NCBI GenBank assembly: GCA_020428685.1
Contig: JAGQMJ010000009.1
Location: 1 to 34,272, forward strand
DNA: 34,272 nt
Reading direction: 5' to 3'
Source of the DNA: Candidatus Kaiserbacteria bacterium
Lineage (GTDB): Bacteria; Patescibacteriota; Minisyncoccia; Phycocordibacterales; UBA918
Program-made: the position numbers and the translations under genes
Shown here: positions 7,301 through 14,553 of the stretch, one piece after another
Layout: the number at the start of each line of letters is the position of its first letter
Position numbering within the stretch: position 1 is the first letter of the stretch
The notes under the pieces: generated by a model
What the model was told of the DNA's origin: nothing
What the model saw: only the letters and a program-made list of their open reading frames with translations
Database searches by the model: none

Positions 7301-7306
7301 GTTCGC

Positions 7307-7822
7307 ATGAAGAAACAGGATATTCTGAGTATTTTTATTACTGGCACAGTTGGTTTTATGATTGGAGCCTATTTGTATCTGACTCAATTCGCTGGTTTTT
7401 GGGAAAAAGACGTGGTACCAACTGAGAGCAGCTTCGCAGAATTTTCTGTTACTGGTGAAATGTATGGAGGGTGTAGGAATAGCTGCTCCTCCTTCCAGAT
7501 TTTAAAGAATGGTACTTATCGATATCTGTATTCGCCAACAGTCGGCGCTGATCCGGTAGTTAGGCAAGGCAATCTACCTATCGCACTAAAGCGAGATTTG
7601 AGTAAGTCACTACTGAAGTCAGAGCTAGTGGCTCAGTCTAAAGCTACAAATCCAAAATCTTGCAACTCGCACAGTGATGGTATTGATGCTCGCTACACTA
7701 TTACGGTAGATGGCAAGGAGTACCTGATTGACTCTTGTGGCACGGCTGTGGATGGCGAAGGTGCAATCTGGCTAGCTTTCAACGAAATCTGGAAATACCT
7801 CCAAACCTACCCAAATAATTAG
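7307..7822 (+). CDS. Membrane-anchored exported protein, unknown
   Basis: The 171-residue protein has one N-terminal membrane segment (about 8-27) followed by an extracytoplasmic domain with four or more cysteines (two in CRNSC near residues 56-60, later SCN and SCG) that could form disulfides. The body contains a beta-rich stretch NGTYRYLY and TITVDGKEYLIDSCG, a layout seen in small uncharacterised Patescibacteria envelope proteins, but I assign no family. It starts 6 nt after a consensus extended -10 box. Confidence 0.65.
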   Translation: MKKQDILSIFITGTVGFMIGAYLYLTQFAGFWEKDVVPTESSFAEFSVTGEMYGGCRNSCSSFQILKNGTYRYLYSPTVGADPVVRQGNLPIALKRDLSKSLLKSELVAQSKATNPKSCNSHSDGIDARYTITVDGKEYLIDSCGTAVDGEGAIWLAFNEIWKYLQTYPNN

Positions 7823-7965
7823 TTTTTGCTATTGAAAAAAGTGGTTGTTGTTACCTAGTGAGAATTTTTGTAATAAGAGTTTGTTTAAGTCGTAATAAAA
7901 GAAGCAAGACGGTTGTTTTGCATTGGATTACTTTGAATTTAAACAAATAAACGATTAAATCATTT

Positions 7966-8553
7966 ATGCAATCGAAATCTTTACTTATTGCAGTGGCTGC
8001 TTTTGCTCTCACAGCAACAGGTGTGCACGCATATGGAGGAAGCGTTCTTAGTCGGGCTGGGCTATCAGAAAAACAAGTTAGCGCTATTCAGGAAGCTCAA
8101 CATTTACGACAGGAAGGAGATTTAAAAGCCGCGCGTGACTTACTGGCAGAAGCGGGTATTACTGAAGAGGTGCTGATGTCTATTCATCAAGCCGCGAAGG
8201 AGGTGCGTTCAGAAATGAGACAAGCGCTGATTGATGGTGACTGGGAAGCTTTTAAGGTGGCGACAGAAGGAACTTCACTTGGTGATAGTATTTTGGATGA
8301 AGATGACTTCAAGCTGTTTCAAGAAGCTCATGCACTTCGAATGAATGGTGAATGGGAAGAAGCGGCAGATATCCTAGAAGAAATCGGGGTTGATGTCGAT
8401 AAGAAATATCATTACCAAAGAAAAGTTCGAAAGGGTTTTCTAGATCAGCTTTCTGATGAGCAGAGGGCCGCCTTGCAGGTAGCAAGACAAGCCAATGACA
8501 GGGCGACAATGCAGGCTATTTTCGATGAAGCGGGAATTGTGAATCGAGGTTAA
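7966..8553 (+). CDS. Secreted helical-repeat protein
   Basis: The 195-residue protein has a clear signal peptide (residues 1-22, ending VHA). The mature part is all-helical and carries at least three copies of a motif of about 33 residues: LSEKQ...QEGDLKAARDLLAEAGI (about 33-66), LDEDD...NGEWEEAADILEEIGV (about 112-145) and LSDEQ...NDRATMQAIFDEAGI (about 162-192). A weaker copy lies around 70-105. The shared core is an amphipathic helix, then GDxxAAxxxLxEAGI. It is not a standard TPR. It may be a periplasmic chaperone-like or binding protein; the function is unknown. TTAAAT at 7955-7960 may be its -10 box, 5 nt before the ATG. Confidence 0.7.
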   Translation: MQSKSLLIAVAAFALTATGVHAYGGSVLSRAGLSEKQVSAIQEAQHLRQEGDLKAARDLLAEAGITEEVLMSIHQAAKEVRSEMRQALIDGDWEAFKVATEGTSLGDSILDEDDFKLFQEAHALRMNGEWEEAADILEEIGVDVDKKYHYQRKVRKGFLDQLSDEQRAALQVARQANDRATMQAIFDEAGIVNRG

Positions 8554-8566
8554 GAGGATTGATGGG

Positions 8567-8615
8567 AACGGCGCCGCACCAAATTTCTATGCAGAAAAAG
8601 GTGTGCGGCGCCGTT
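8567..8615 (+). terminator. Hairpin terminator with long loop
   Basis: AACGGCGCCGCAC (8567-8579) pairs with GTGCGGCGCCGTT (8603-8615) over a 23-nt loop. The T-run is weak. The next promoter begins about 7 bp later. Confidence 0.7.
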
Positions 8616-8621
8616 TGCATT

Positions 8622-8630
8622 TGCTATTAT
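8622..8630 (+). promoter_or_regulatory. Extended -10 promoter box
   Basis: TGcTATTAT ends 7 nt before the ATG at 8638. Confidence 0.65.
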
Positions 8631-8637
8631 ACTACTA

Positions 8638-9300
8638 ATGAAATACCTCCTATTTTTATTGCTCGCACCGCTGGCTTTTGCCTTTCCGGCTGAGGCTTTC
8701 AGTCCGATTGTTACGGAGGTGAGTGTTCCGTATCAGATTGTGAGCATTGATGAGTACGCAGATAGTCGGCACGACTTTTTGGGTGAGCTGAAGGACTATC
8801 CAATAATGTATGAAATCTCGGTCGACGAAGAGGCTGATTTGCAGGTGCAGATTTCACAGAGATTTGTCTCTGAGGCAGAGCCAATTCCTTTCTCACTAAT
8901 CGTGGTGAGAAAAAACGACCGCGGTGGAGGAGTTAAAGAAGTGGTGCGTCAAAAGCTAAGTTCTGAAGATTGGGCGGTAGAAAAGAATAGTATGCTGGGG
9001 ATGGATTTTTGGCAGGGGCCAGTCTTGAGTGAGTCGGTCCAGGCTGGAACTTATCGAATTGAAATCAGTACTCCCAAAAATGAAGGTCGTTACATGCTTT
9101 CTTTCGGCTCTCTTGATTCAGTAGATATTGGTTTTTTTGACAGCTTGTCTAGTATCAGAACAACACAAAAGTTTTTTGGACATTCATTCTTTAGGATGTT
9201 CGTTTCCTCGTATGTTTACTGGCCTTTGGGGATAGCAGTATTGGGTTTTTTGGCTTACAGACTGTGGTTTTACCGCAAATTATTTACGCATGTGGATTAA
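8638..9300 (+). CDS. Exported protein with C-terminal membrane anchor
   Basis: The 220-residue protein has a signal peptide (1-20, ending AEA), a beta-rich extracytoplasmic domain with many acidic residues (about 21-165), and one C-terminal membrane segment (about 188-207) followed by a short basic tail, WFYRK. No family is recognised; the stretch AGTYRIEISTPKNEGRYMLSFG (quoted in part: EGRYMLSFG) resembles a beta-sandwich edge as in pre-peptidase or jelly-roll domains. The start is supported by an extended -10 box 7 nt upstream. A 27-codon membrane ORF overlaps its last 11 nt. Confidence 0.65.
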   Translation: MKYLLFLLLAPLAFAFPAEAFSPIVTEVSVPYQIVSIDEYADSRHDFLGELKDYPIMYEISVDEEADLQVQISQRFVSEAEPIPFSLIVVRKNDRGGGVKEVVRQKLSSEDWAVEKNSMLGMDFWQGPVLSESVQAGTYRIEISTPKNEGRYMLSFGSLDSVDIGFFDSLSSIRTTQKFFGHSFFRMFVSSYVYWPLGIAVLGFLAYRLWFYRKLFTHVD

Positions 9301-9373
9301 GGCAATAGTAATTATAATAGCTGGTTTGGCGTTTGCTTACTTCGCAAACCTTGCTTTTCTTGGTTTGCTGTAG
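9290..9373 (+). CDS. Possible 27-residue membrane miniprotein
   Basis: An ATG inside the end of the preceding gene opens a 27-codon frame whose product starts MWIKAIVIIIAGLAFAYF and is one continuous hydrophobic helix, ending at TAG 9371-9373. It overlaps the preceding stop by 11 nt, an arrangement typical of translational coupling. Both aromatic/basic ends and a single perfect transmembrane length argue for a real peptide, but such a short frame can arise by chance. Confidence 0.4.
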   Translation: MWIKAIVIIIAGLAFAYFANLAFLGLL

Positions 9374-9525
9374 ACAAAACTCAAAAAAGTCAGTATTCTA
9401 GCTGGGTTCGTGGCACCTAGTAGCTACTATTTTTTATAGTACTAAATCTCTGTAGTTCAGGGAGTGCGTTTTCTATTTTTTGGAGAAGTCTCGAATAGTG
9501 TTTTATTATCTTACTAATTTTATTT

Positions 9526-11307
9526 ATGTCACAAGAAATTCGCAATATCGCTATCATCGCTCACGTGGACCACGGCAAAACTACTTTGACCGACGGTTTG
9601 ATGGAATTTACAGGTTCACGAGACGGTGATGCGTCAATGGATAACAACGCTCTAGAACAAGAGCGAGGTATTACTATTTATGCCAAAAATACCTCAGTGA
9701 CTTATAAAGACACTAAGATCAACATCGTGGACACTCCAGGCCATGCCGACTTTGGTTCTGAAGTTGAACGTGTTTTGCGTTCAATTGACTCAGTGCTGTT
9801 GGTGGTGGACGCTCAAGAGGGTCCGATGCCGCAGACTCGGTTCGTTCTCAAGAAGTCCCTAGAGCTTGGTCTCAAGCCTATCGTTATTATCAATAAAATC
9901 GACAAGCCAGCGGCTGATCCAGATAGGTGTGAAGAGCAAGTGCTAGAGCTTTTCTTGGAGCTCGGCGCTTCAGATGAGCAATCAAACTTCCCGGTGGTAT
10001 ATGCGATTGGGCGAGACAAGGTAGCTAAGATAAAGATGGATGATGAACTAAAGGATTTGTCTCCAGTTTTGGATACTGTTTTGGCTCATGTTCCACCAGC
10101 TAAGGGTTATGTAGAAGGTGAGAGTTTGCGAGCGCAGGTTTTCAATCTCGGTTACGACAACTTCTTGGGTAGATTGGCCGTAGCACGTATTTATGATGGA
10201 AAGGTGACAAAGGGTCAGCAAGTTTTGGTAAAGGCTGAAGGAGAAGAAACAAAGAAAGGAAAGATTGTAAAACTGTCTGGTTATGTCGGAGTTAGTCAGG
10301 TTGAGCTAGAAGAAGCTTTTGCCGGAGATATTGTATTGATTGCTGGATTGGAAGATATCAATATCGGTGAAACTATCACTGACAATGAAGACTCAGAGCT
10401 TCTGCCAGCCATCGCTATCGATGAGCCAACAGTGGGAATGCAGTTTTTGGTAAACTCATCTCCGTTTGCTGGTCGAGAAGGTAAGTATGTTACTTCACGA
10501 CAAATTGGCGAAAGACTGGAGAAGGAGCTAGAGATCAACGTTGGTTTGCAGGTAGAGTCTGCCGGCGGTGATGCTTATGATGTCTATGGACGTGGAGAAA
10601 TGCATATCGCGATTCTGCTAGAAAATATGCGACGTGAAGGTTATGAATTGTCAGTCTCTCAGCCAAAAGTAATCATAAAGGATATTGATGGAGTTAAGTC
10701 TGAACCGTTTGAAGAAGTGACAGTTGATATCCCTTCAGAATTCCAGGGTCCAGTTATTGAGCGGTTGTCTAATCGTGGCTTCATCATGCAAAATATGATT
10801 CCTCATGAAAACCAAGTTCGACTTCTCTTTGAAGGGCCGACACGAGGCTTGCTTGGGTACAAGAATCAGTTTGTGATTGATACCAAGGGTGAAGGTATTT
10901 TGGCTTCACGATTCCTTGAGTTCCGAGCTTACGCAGGAGAAATCAAGAAGCGAAAGACTGGTTCAATGACGTCTATGGCGACAGGAAAAGCTTTGGCATT
11001 TGCGTTGTTTGGTCTGCAGGATAGAGGAGAACTGTACATTGGTGCTGGTGTTGAAGTGTATGAAGGTATGGTTATCGGTAATACAAACAAGGGTGAGGAA
11101 ATGGTTGTAAATCCAACTAAAGGTAAGCAATTAACCAACATGCGAGCATCTGGTTCTGATGATGCAGTTACTTTGGTTCCGCATAGAGCTTTGTCTATCG
11201 AGATTGGTCTTGAGATTATGCTTGAGGATGAGTATCTAGAAGTGTGTCCAAAGTCTATCCGACTACGAAAGCAGGGTTTGACTGAAAGTAGTCGAAAGAA
11301 GAAGTAG
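9526..11307 (+). CDS. typA: Translational GTPase TypA/BipA
   Basis: The 593-residue protein is close to the usual length of about 600. GTPase motifs are intact: G1 AHVDHGKT (12-19), switch I ending ERGITI (46-51), G3 DTPGH (69-73) and G4 NKID (123-126). EF-G-like domains follow, including GRGEMHIAILLENMRREGYE in the C-terminal half and the TypA-specific end with RASGSDDAV and LEDEYLEVCPKSIRLRK. TypA binds the ribosome and supports large-subunit assembly and translation under stress. A TATTAT at 9504-9509 lies 16 nt before the ATG, implying a leader of about 9 nt with no Shine-Dalgarno. A strong terminator follows, so the gene is monocistronic. Confidence 0.97.
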   Translation: MSQEIRNIAIIAHVDHGKTTLTDGLMEFTGSRDGDASMDNNALEQERGITIYAKNTSVTYKDTKINIVDTPGHADFGSEVERVLRSIDSVLLVVDAQEGPMPQTRFVLKKSLELGLKPIVIINKIDKPAADPDRCEEQVLELFLELGASDEQSNFPVVYAIGRDKVAKIKMDDELKDLSPVLDTVLAHVPPAKGYVEGESLRAQVFNLGYDNFLGRLAVARIYDGKVTKGQQVLVKAEGEETKKGKIVKLSGYVGVSQVELEEAFAGDIVLIAGLEDINIGETITDNEDSELLPAIAIDEPTVGMQFLVNSSPFAGREGKYVTSRQIGERLEKELEINVGLQVESAGGDAYDVYGRGEMHIAILLENMRREGYELSVSQPKVIIKDIDGVKSEPFEEVTVDIPSEFQGPVIERLSNRGFIMQNMIPHENQVRLLFEGPTRGLLGYKNQFVIDTKGEGILASRFLEFRAYAGEIKKRKTGSMTSMATGKALAFALFGLQDRGELYIGAGVEVYEGMVIGNTNKGEEMVVNPTKGKQLTNMRASGSDDAVTLVPHRALSIEIGLEIMLEDEYLEVCPKSIRLRKQGLTESSRKKK

Positions 11308-11328
11308 GGGTGAATAGGATGGTTTTAT

Positions 11329-11359
11329 AAAGGGCGGCCAGCTTTGCTGGCCGCCCTTT
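11329..11359 (+). terminator. Strong intrinsic terminator after typA
   Basis: A perfect 14-bp stem, AAAGGGCGGCCAGC (11329-11342) with GCTGGCCGCCCTTT (11346-11359), closes a TTT loop. Confidence 0.9.
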
Positions 11360-11369
11360 GTAAAACTAA

Positions 11370-11378
11370 TGTTACAAT
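11370..11378 (+). promoter_or_regulatory. Extended -10 promoter box
   Basis: TGtTACAAT ends 6 nt before the ATG at 11385. Confidence 0.65.
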
Positions 11379-11384
11379 ATTTAT

Positions 11385-11909
11385 ATGTTTGGATTAATAT
11401 CAATTATATTGGCAGTGTTCATTGGAGGTTGGTGGATGATTTCCTCCATGGGAGCCGTTTATGATGAGACGGGGCTAAAGGTAGATACTTCAACGGAAGA
11501 AATATTGGATTTGTCTCGCGAGGCGGCAGAAAAAATAGCCGAGTCGGCGAGTGGTAGTCAGCCTGTGCCGGTCTATGACGGAATTACTATTCCGAGTCAC
11601 GCCAGAGAGGTGAATCTCTCAGGTCGAGGTCTTACTGGTTCTCTCAAGGCGGAAATAAGATTGCTTTCAGAGTTGCGCGAACTAAACATTAGCAACAATA
11701 ATTTTACTGGTTTACCAGCCGAAATCGGTCAGCTTTCCGAACTTAGAGTTTTAAATCTATCAAACAACCCTATTACTGGTCTGCCACACGAACTAGGCAA
11801 CCTAAGTAAGTTGGAAGTTCTAAACCTAAAAGGTACCAATTATTCAGAATTTGACCTAAATGTCATAAAAGAAAAGTTGTCAGCAAGTGTGCAGGTGGTC
11901 ACAGAGTAG
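11385..11909 (+). CDS. Membrane-anchored leucine-rich repeat protein
   Basis: The 174-residue protein has an N-terminal membrane segment (about 3-23) and a short helical linker (38-57). Three to four leucine-rich repeats follow (about 75-155), of the 23-residue plant-extracellular/Shoc2-like type: REVNLSGRGLTGSLKAEI, LRELNISNNNFTGLPAEIG, LRVLNLSNNPITGLPHELG and LEVLNLKG. There is no clear C-terminal cap. A ligand-binding role outside the membrane is inferred. The start is fixed by the extended -10 box 6 nt upstream. In bacteria such short LRR proteins usually act in protein-protein binding; the partner is unknown. Confidence 0.8.
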   Translation: MFGLISIILAVFIGGWWMISSMGAVYDETGLKVDTSTEEILDLSREAAEKIAESASGSQPVPVYDGITIPSHAREVNLSGRGLTGSLKAEIRLLSELRELNISNNNFTGLPAEIGQLSELRVLNLSNNPITGLPHELGNLSKLEVLNLKGTNYSEFDLNVIKEKLSASVQVVTE

Positions 11910-11913
11910 GTTT

Positions 11914-11968
11914 TATTATCTGAAAATAAGCGTACAATTAAATTACTATTAGATAATAATACGCTTAT
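11914..11968 (+). other. Interleaved complementary segments across the DUF1761 start
   Basis: TTATTATC (11914-11921) is complementary to GATAATAA (11952-11959), and ATAAGCGTA (11927-11935) is complementary to TACGCTTAT (11960-11968), which includes the first two bases of the ATG at 11967. The order (A, B, A', B') permits an H-type pseudoknot or two hairpins that sequester the start codon in a read-through transcript. GATAAT at 11952-11957 may also serve as a -10 box. Confidence 0.5.
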
Positions 11969-12353
11969 GGAAACATTAATTTTAGATGTTAATTGGATGG
12001 CGGTATTTATCGGTACAGCGGCTTCTTTCTTGTTGGGATGGCTCTGGTACTCACCAAAGATGTTTGGAGTAAAATGGGCCAAAGGGGTTGGTGTCGATAT
12101 CGAGGACAGCTCAGGGCCTCAAAAAATGGCTATGGCCGCTCAGCTCGGAAGTACTTTTCTGCTAGCTTGGGTAATCGGTGTGACAGAAACTACTGACTCC
12201 CTTGTCCTGGCTGTTCTGGTGATTTTGATGGCCGCAGGCCTTATAAAGGCCAATGGGCTATTTGCTCAAAAGAGTATCTTCGCGATTGGGGTTGAAACTA
12301 TGTATATAATAGTAATGGGTGTAGTAATGATAATGACACACGCCTTTATTTAA
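11967..12353 (+). CDS. DUF1761 membrane protein
   Basis: The 128-residue protein has four predicted membrane segments. The N-terminal pattern VNWMAVFIGTAASFLLGWLW followed by YSPKMFG matches the DUF1761 signature (N..AV...A....G..WYSP..FG..W). The role of this family is unknown. The start codon lies inside an interleaved complementary structure (11914-11968), and a GATAAT box ends 9 nt before it. The next gene starts 5 nt after the stop, so the two are probably co-transcribed. Confidence 0.82.
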   Translation: METLILDVNWMAVFIGTAASFLLGWLWYSPKMFGVKWAKGVGVDIEDSSGPQKMAMAAQLGSTFLLAWVIGVTETTDSLVLAVLVILMAAGLIKANGLFAQKSIFAIGVETMYIIVMGVVMIMTHAFI

Positions 12354-12358
12354 AGTTT

Positions 12359-12694
12359 ATGGAAAGAGCGCCACATTCATTTGAGTCGAAAAGAAACATA
12401 GATGAAGCTGAGGAAATCGAAGCTATCACTAAAGACGAACCAGCAGCGATTATGTACGGAGATCAGATTTTTCGTGGCACATCACACATGTTGGCCATGA
12501 TGAAGCTAAAGGCTGAGCTACCAGATTTTGATGATTTTTCTAGCCTAGTAGATGGCTTTATCACAACTCAAGGAAGATTTGTAGATAGGGAAGAGGCGGA
12601 AGTTTTGGCTGAAAAGGCTCATCAGTTAGAGGGGGATTCAATTGGTTATAATGGTGATGAAAGATCACTCGATTCTAAAGATCTTATCCATTAA
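12359..12694 (+). CDS. Small protein with phage-like GFITxxGRFVDRxEA motif
   Basis: This 111-residue soluble protein has no signal or membrane segment. The middle reads EPAAIMYGDQIFRGTSHMLA and then VDGFITTQGRFVDREEAEVL, a pattern I know from uncharacterised small proteins of phages and bacteria (input of a short substrate-like region, then GF(I/V)T..GRFV.R.EA). The function of that family is not known. It follows the DUF1761 gene by 5 nt and precedes the MBL-fold gene by 8 nt, so the three look like one operon. Confidence 0.6.
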   Translation: MERAPHSFESKRNIDEAEEIEAITKDEPAAIMYGDQIFRGTSHMLAMMKLKAELPDFDDFSSLVDGFITTQGRFVDREEAEVLAEKAHQLEGDSIGYNGDERSLDSKDLIH

Positions 12695-12702
12695 TTAGAA
12701 AC

Positions 12703-13479
12703 ATGATGAGTTTAGATAAGAAGATCGGCATTGTTTTGTTGTTTGCAACGGCACTATTTTTTGTAGTTTATATTTTCAATAATGAAACAAGTGACGATGA
12801 AATGGTGGAAGAGGATTTTAAAGTTTTTCCAATTGAACACGCTTCGTTTTCTATGAAGCTGGGTGATGTTGAGATTCTCAATGATCCAGTAGGGAAGCTG
12901 GAGTTATACGAGCGGTACAAAAACCCAGACTTGATTCTCTTTGGCTCTGATAAGGTTGATCATTTCAATGTTGAGTTGCTGGAGGAAATTGTGAGTAATA
13001 AAACCATGATTATTGCGCCAGCATTTGTGGTCGATACTTTGCCTGAAGATCTTCAAAAACAAACTGTCGCCATGGGTAGTGGAGATGTTCATCATGTGCT
13101 GGGGATTGAAATTAAAGTTATTCCTGCGTATGAACTAAGTGAGCTGCAAAGTGAAAATACAGGCGTCGCTTCTTTAGGGAATGGATACTTACTGACAAAA
13201 GATGATTTTTCAGTCTATATTGCTGGTGATACAGAGGATGTGCCGGAAATGCGAACGCTGGAAGATATTGACGTAGCCTTTATTCCGATGAGTCTGCCAG
13301 ACACTATGGATGTAGATGTGGCTGCCGACGCGGTTTTAGATTTTTCACCTGTCACCGTTTATCCTTATCATTATTTGGGTCAGTCTGGTTTGTCTGATGT
13401 AGAGGAGTTCACTAGGTTGGTTAAAGCAGCCAATTCAGATATCGAGATTGTGGAACTGGACTGGTACCTCGGTTTGTAG
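12703..13479 (+). CDS. Membrane-anchored MBL-fold protein with lost HxH motif
   Basis: The 258-residue protein has an N-terminal membrane segment (about 8-25) and a metallo-beta-lactamase-fold domain of the COG2220 (UlaG-like) type. Family landmarks are visible: IEHASFSMKLGDVEILNDPV (44-63), VIPAYE (139-144), GYLLTKDDFSVYIAGDTEDVPEM (quoted in part: YIAGDTEDVPEM), DVAFIP and YPYHYLG. The HxHxDH metal motif, however, reads S82-D-K84-V-D86-H87, so both first-site histidines are gone while DH, the GDT aspartate and the last PYHY histidine remain. It may bind one metal or none. ATG 12703 and ATG 12706 are adjacent alternatives. Confidence 0.78.
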   Translation: MMSLDKKIGIVLLFATALFFVVYIFNNETSDDEMVEEDFKVFPIEHASFSMKLGDVEILNDPVGKLELYERYKNPDLILFGSDKVDHFNVELLEEIVSNKTMIIAPAFVVDTLPEDLQKQTVAMGSGDVHHVLGIEIKVIPAYELSELQSENTGVASLGNGYLLTKDDFSVYIAGDTEDVPEMRTLEDIDVAFIPMSLPDTMDVDVAADAVLDFSPVTVYPYHYLGQSGLSDVEEFTRLVKAANSDIEIVELDWYLGL

Positions 13480-13533
13480 GGTTGGATATTATCTATTGAA
13501 AAATAAGGTCGGATGTGTTCTAATAACGGTCAA

Positions 13534-13545
13534 ATTTGATCAAAT
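13534..13545. promoter_or_regulatory. 12-bp palindrome just before the CNNM/CBS start
   Basis: ATTTGATCAAAT is self-complementary and ends 2 bp before the ATG at 13548. It could be an operator or a hairpin that hides the start; there is no direct proof. Confidence 0.4.
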
Positions 13546-13547
13546 AA

Positions 13548-14510
13548 ATGGAATACTTAATATCCCTGGTCCTAGTGATCTTATCAGGACTCTTCTCGGG
13601 TCTAACACTAGGACTGCTCTCACTCGATACGCACTCATTGCGTCGGAGAGCCAACCATGGCGACAAAAACGCCGAAGCAATTTATCCAGTTAGAAAAAGA
13701 GGTAATTTATTACTGACGACTCTTTTGTTGGGTAATGTAACCGTCAACACAACTCTATCTATCTTTCTTGGTAGTATCGCTTCGGGTCTCATGGCGGGTC
13801 TTATTGCCACCTCACTTATCGTACTGTTTGGAGAAATTATTCCGCAGGCGGTTATTTCTCGGTATGCGCTGTGGTTTGGGGCGAAAACGCTTTGGTTCAC
13901 TAAGTTGGTGATTGTTTTGTTTTATCCGATTTCTTGGCCAATTGCTAAGATTTTGGATCATTTTCTTGGTTCAGAGTTGCCGACAACATATTCCAATCGT
14001 GAATTGATGGATATTATTTCTGAACATGAAGATTCAGAGCATAGTCCGATTGATGCCGATGAAGAAAGAATTGTTCATGGTGCGTTGCAGTTTTCACATA
14101 TGACAGTTAGGGAAGTGATGACTCCGGCTGATGATGTAGTAATGTTTGATGAAAATCAGCGCTTGAATCATGAATTCTTGACTGAAATAAACGACCATGG
14201 CTATTCAAGGCTTCCAATCTTTAGTGGAAATCGCTCCAATGTGGTCGGGATTCTGTATGTTAAGGATTTGATTGTTGAAGATGACGATATCTCTATCCAT
14301 CAGACAGAAGAAGCGTTTGAAAGAGGCTTTATGCAAGTAAAAGGTGGAGAAAAGCTTGATGTGGTGTTGGGTAAAATGCTTAAAACCAAGCAGCATATTG
14401 CGATTGTAAAAAACCGCAATCAGCAATTTGTGGGAGTGATATCTCTCGAGGATATTATCGAAGAAATCATTCAGCATGAGATCGAGGATGAAGATGATGA
14501 GGATGAGTAG
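13548..14510 (+). CDS. CNNM/CBS-domain (CorC/HlyC-like) membrane protein
   Basis: The 320-residue protein has an N-terminal DUF21/CNNM domain with three to four membrane segments (about 1-20, 50-75, 80-105 and 115-135), including SGLFSGLTLGLLSLD and the conserved FGEIIPQ. A cytosolic CBS pair follows: MTVREVMTPADDVVMFDE (about 185-202), GYSRLPIFSG, VVGILYVKDL, and QFVGVISLEDIIEEII near the end. The protein stops after an acidic tail (EDEDDEDE) and lacks the CorC_HlyC C-terminal transporter-associated domain. Family members are linked to Mg2+ or Co2+ handling. It is a monocistronic unit ending in a shared bidirectional terminator. Confidence 0.92.
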   Translation: MEYLISLVLVILSGLFSGLTLGLLSLDTHSLRRRANHGDKNAEAIYPVRKRGNLLLTTLLLGNVTVNTTLSIFLGSIASGLMAGLIATSLIVLFGEIIPQAVISRYALWFGAKTLWFTKLVIVLFYPISWPIAKILDHFLGSELPTTYSNRELMDIISEHEDSEHSPIDADEERIVHGALQFSHMTVREVMTPADDVVMFDENQRLNHEFLTEINDHGYSRLPIFSGNRSNVVGILYVKDLIVEDDDISIHQTEEAFERGFMQVKGGEKLDVVLGKMLKTKQHIAIVKNRNQQFVGVISLEDIIEEIIQHEIEDEDDEDE

Positions 14511-14519
14511 GGGGAGGTA

Positions 14520-14553
14520 AAAAGAAGGGCCGGCTAAAGCCGGCCCTTCTTTT
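14520..14553. terminator. Bidirectional terminator between convergent genes
   Basis: A perfect 16-bp stem (14520-14535 with 14538-14553) has a GGGCCGGC core, A's on the left and T's on the right, so it can work on both strands for the CNNM gene and the pseudouridine synthase gene. Confidence 0.9.
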
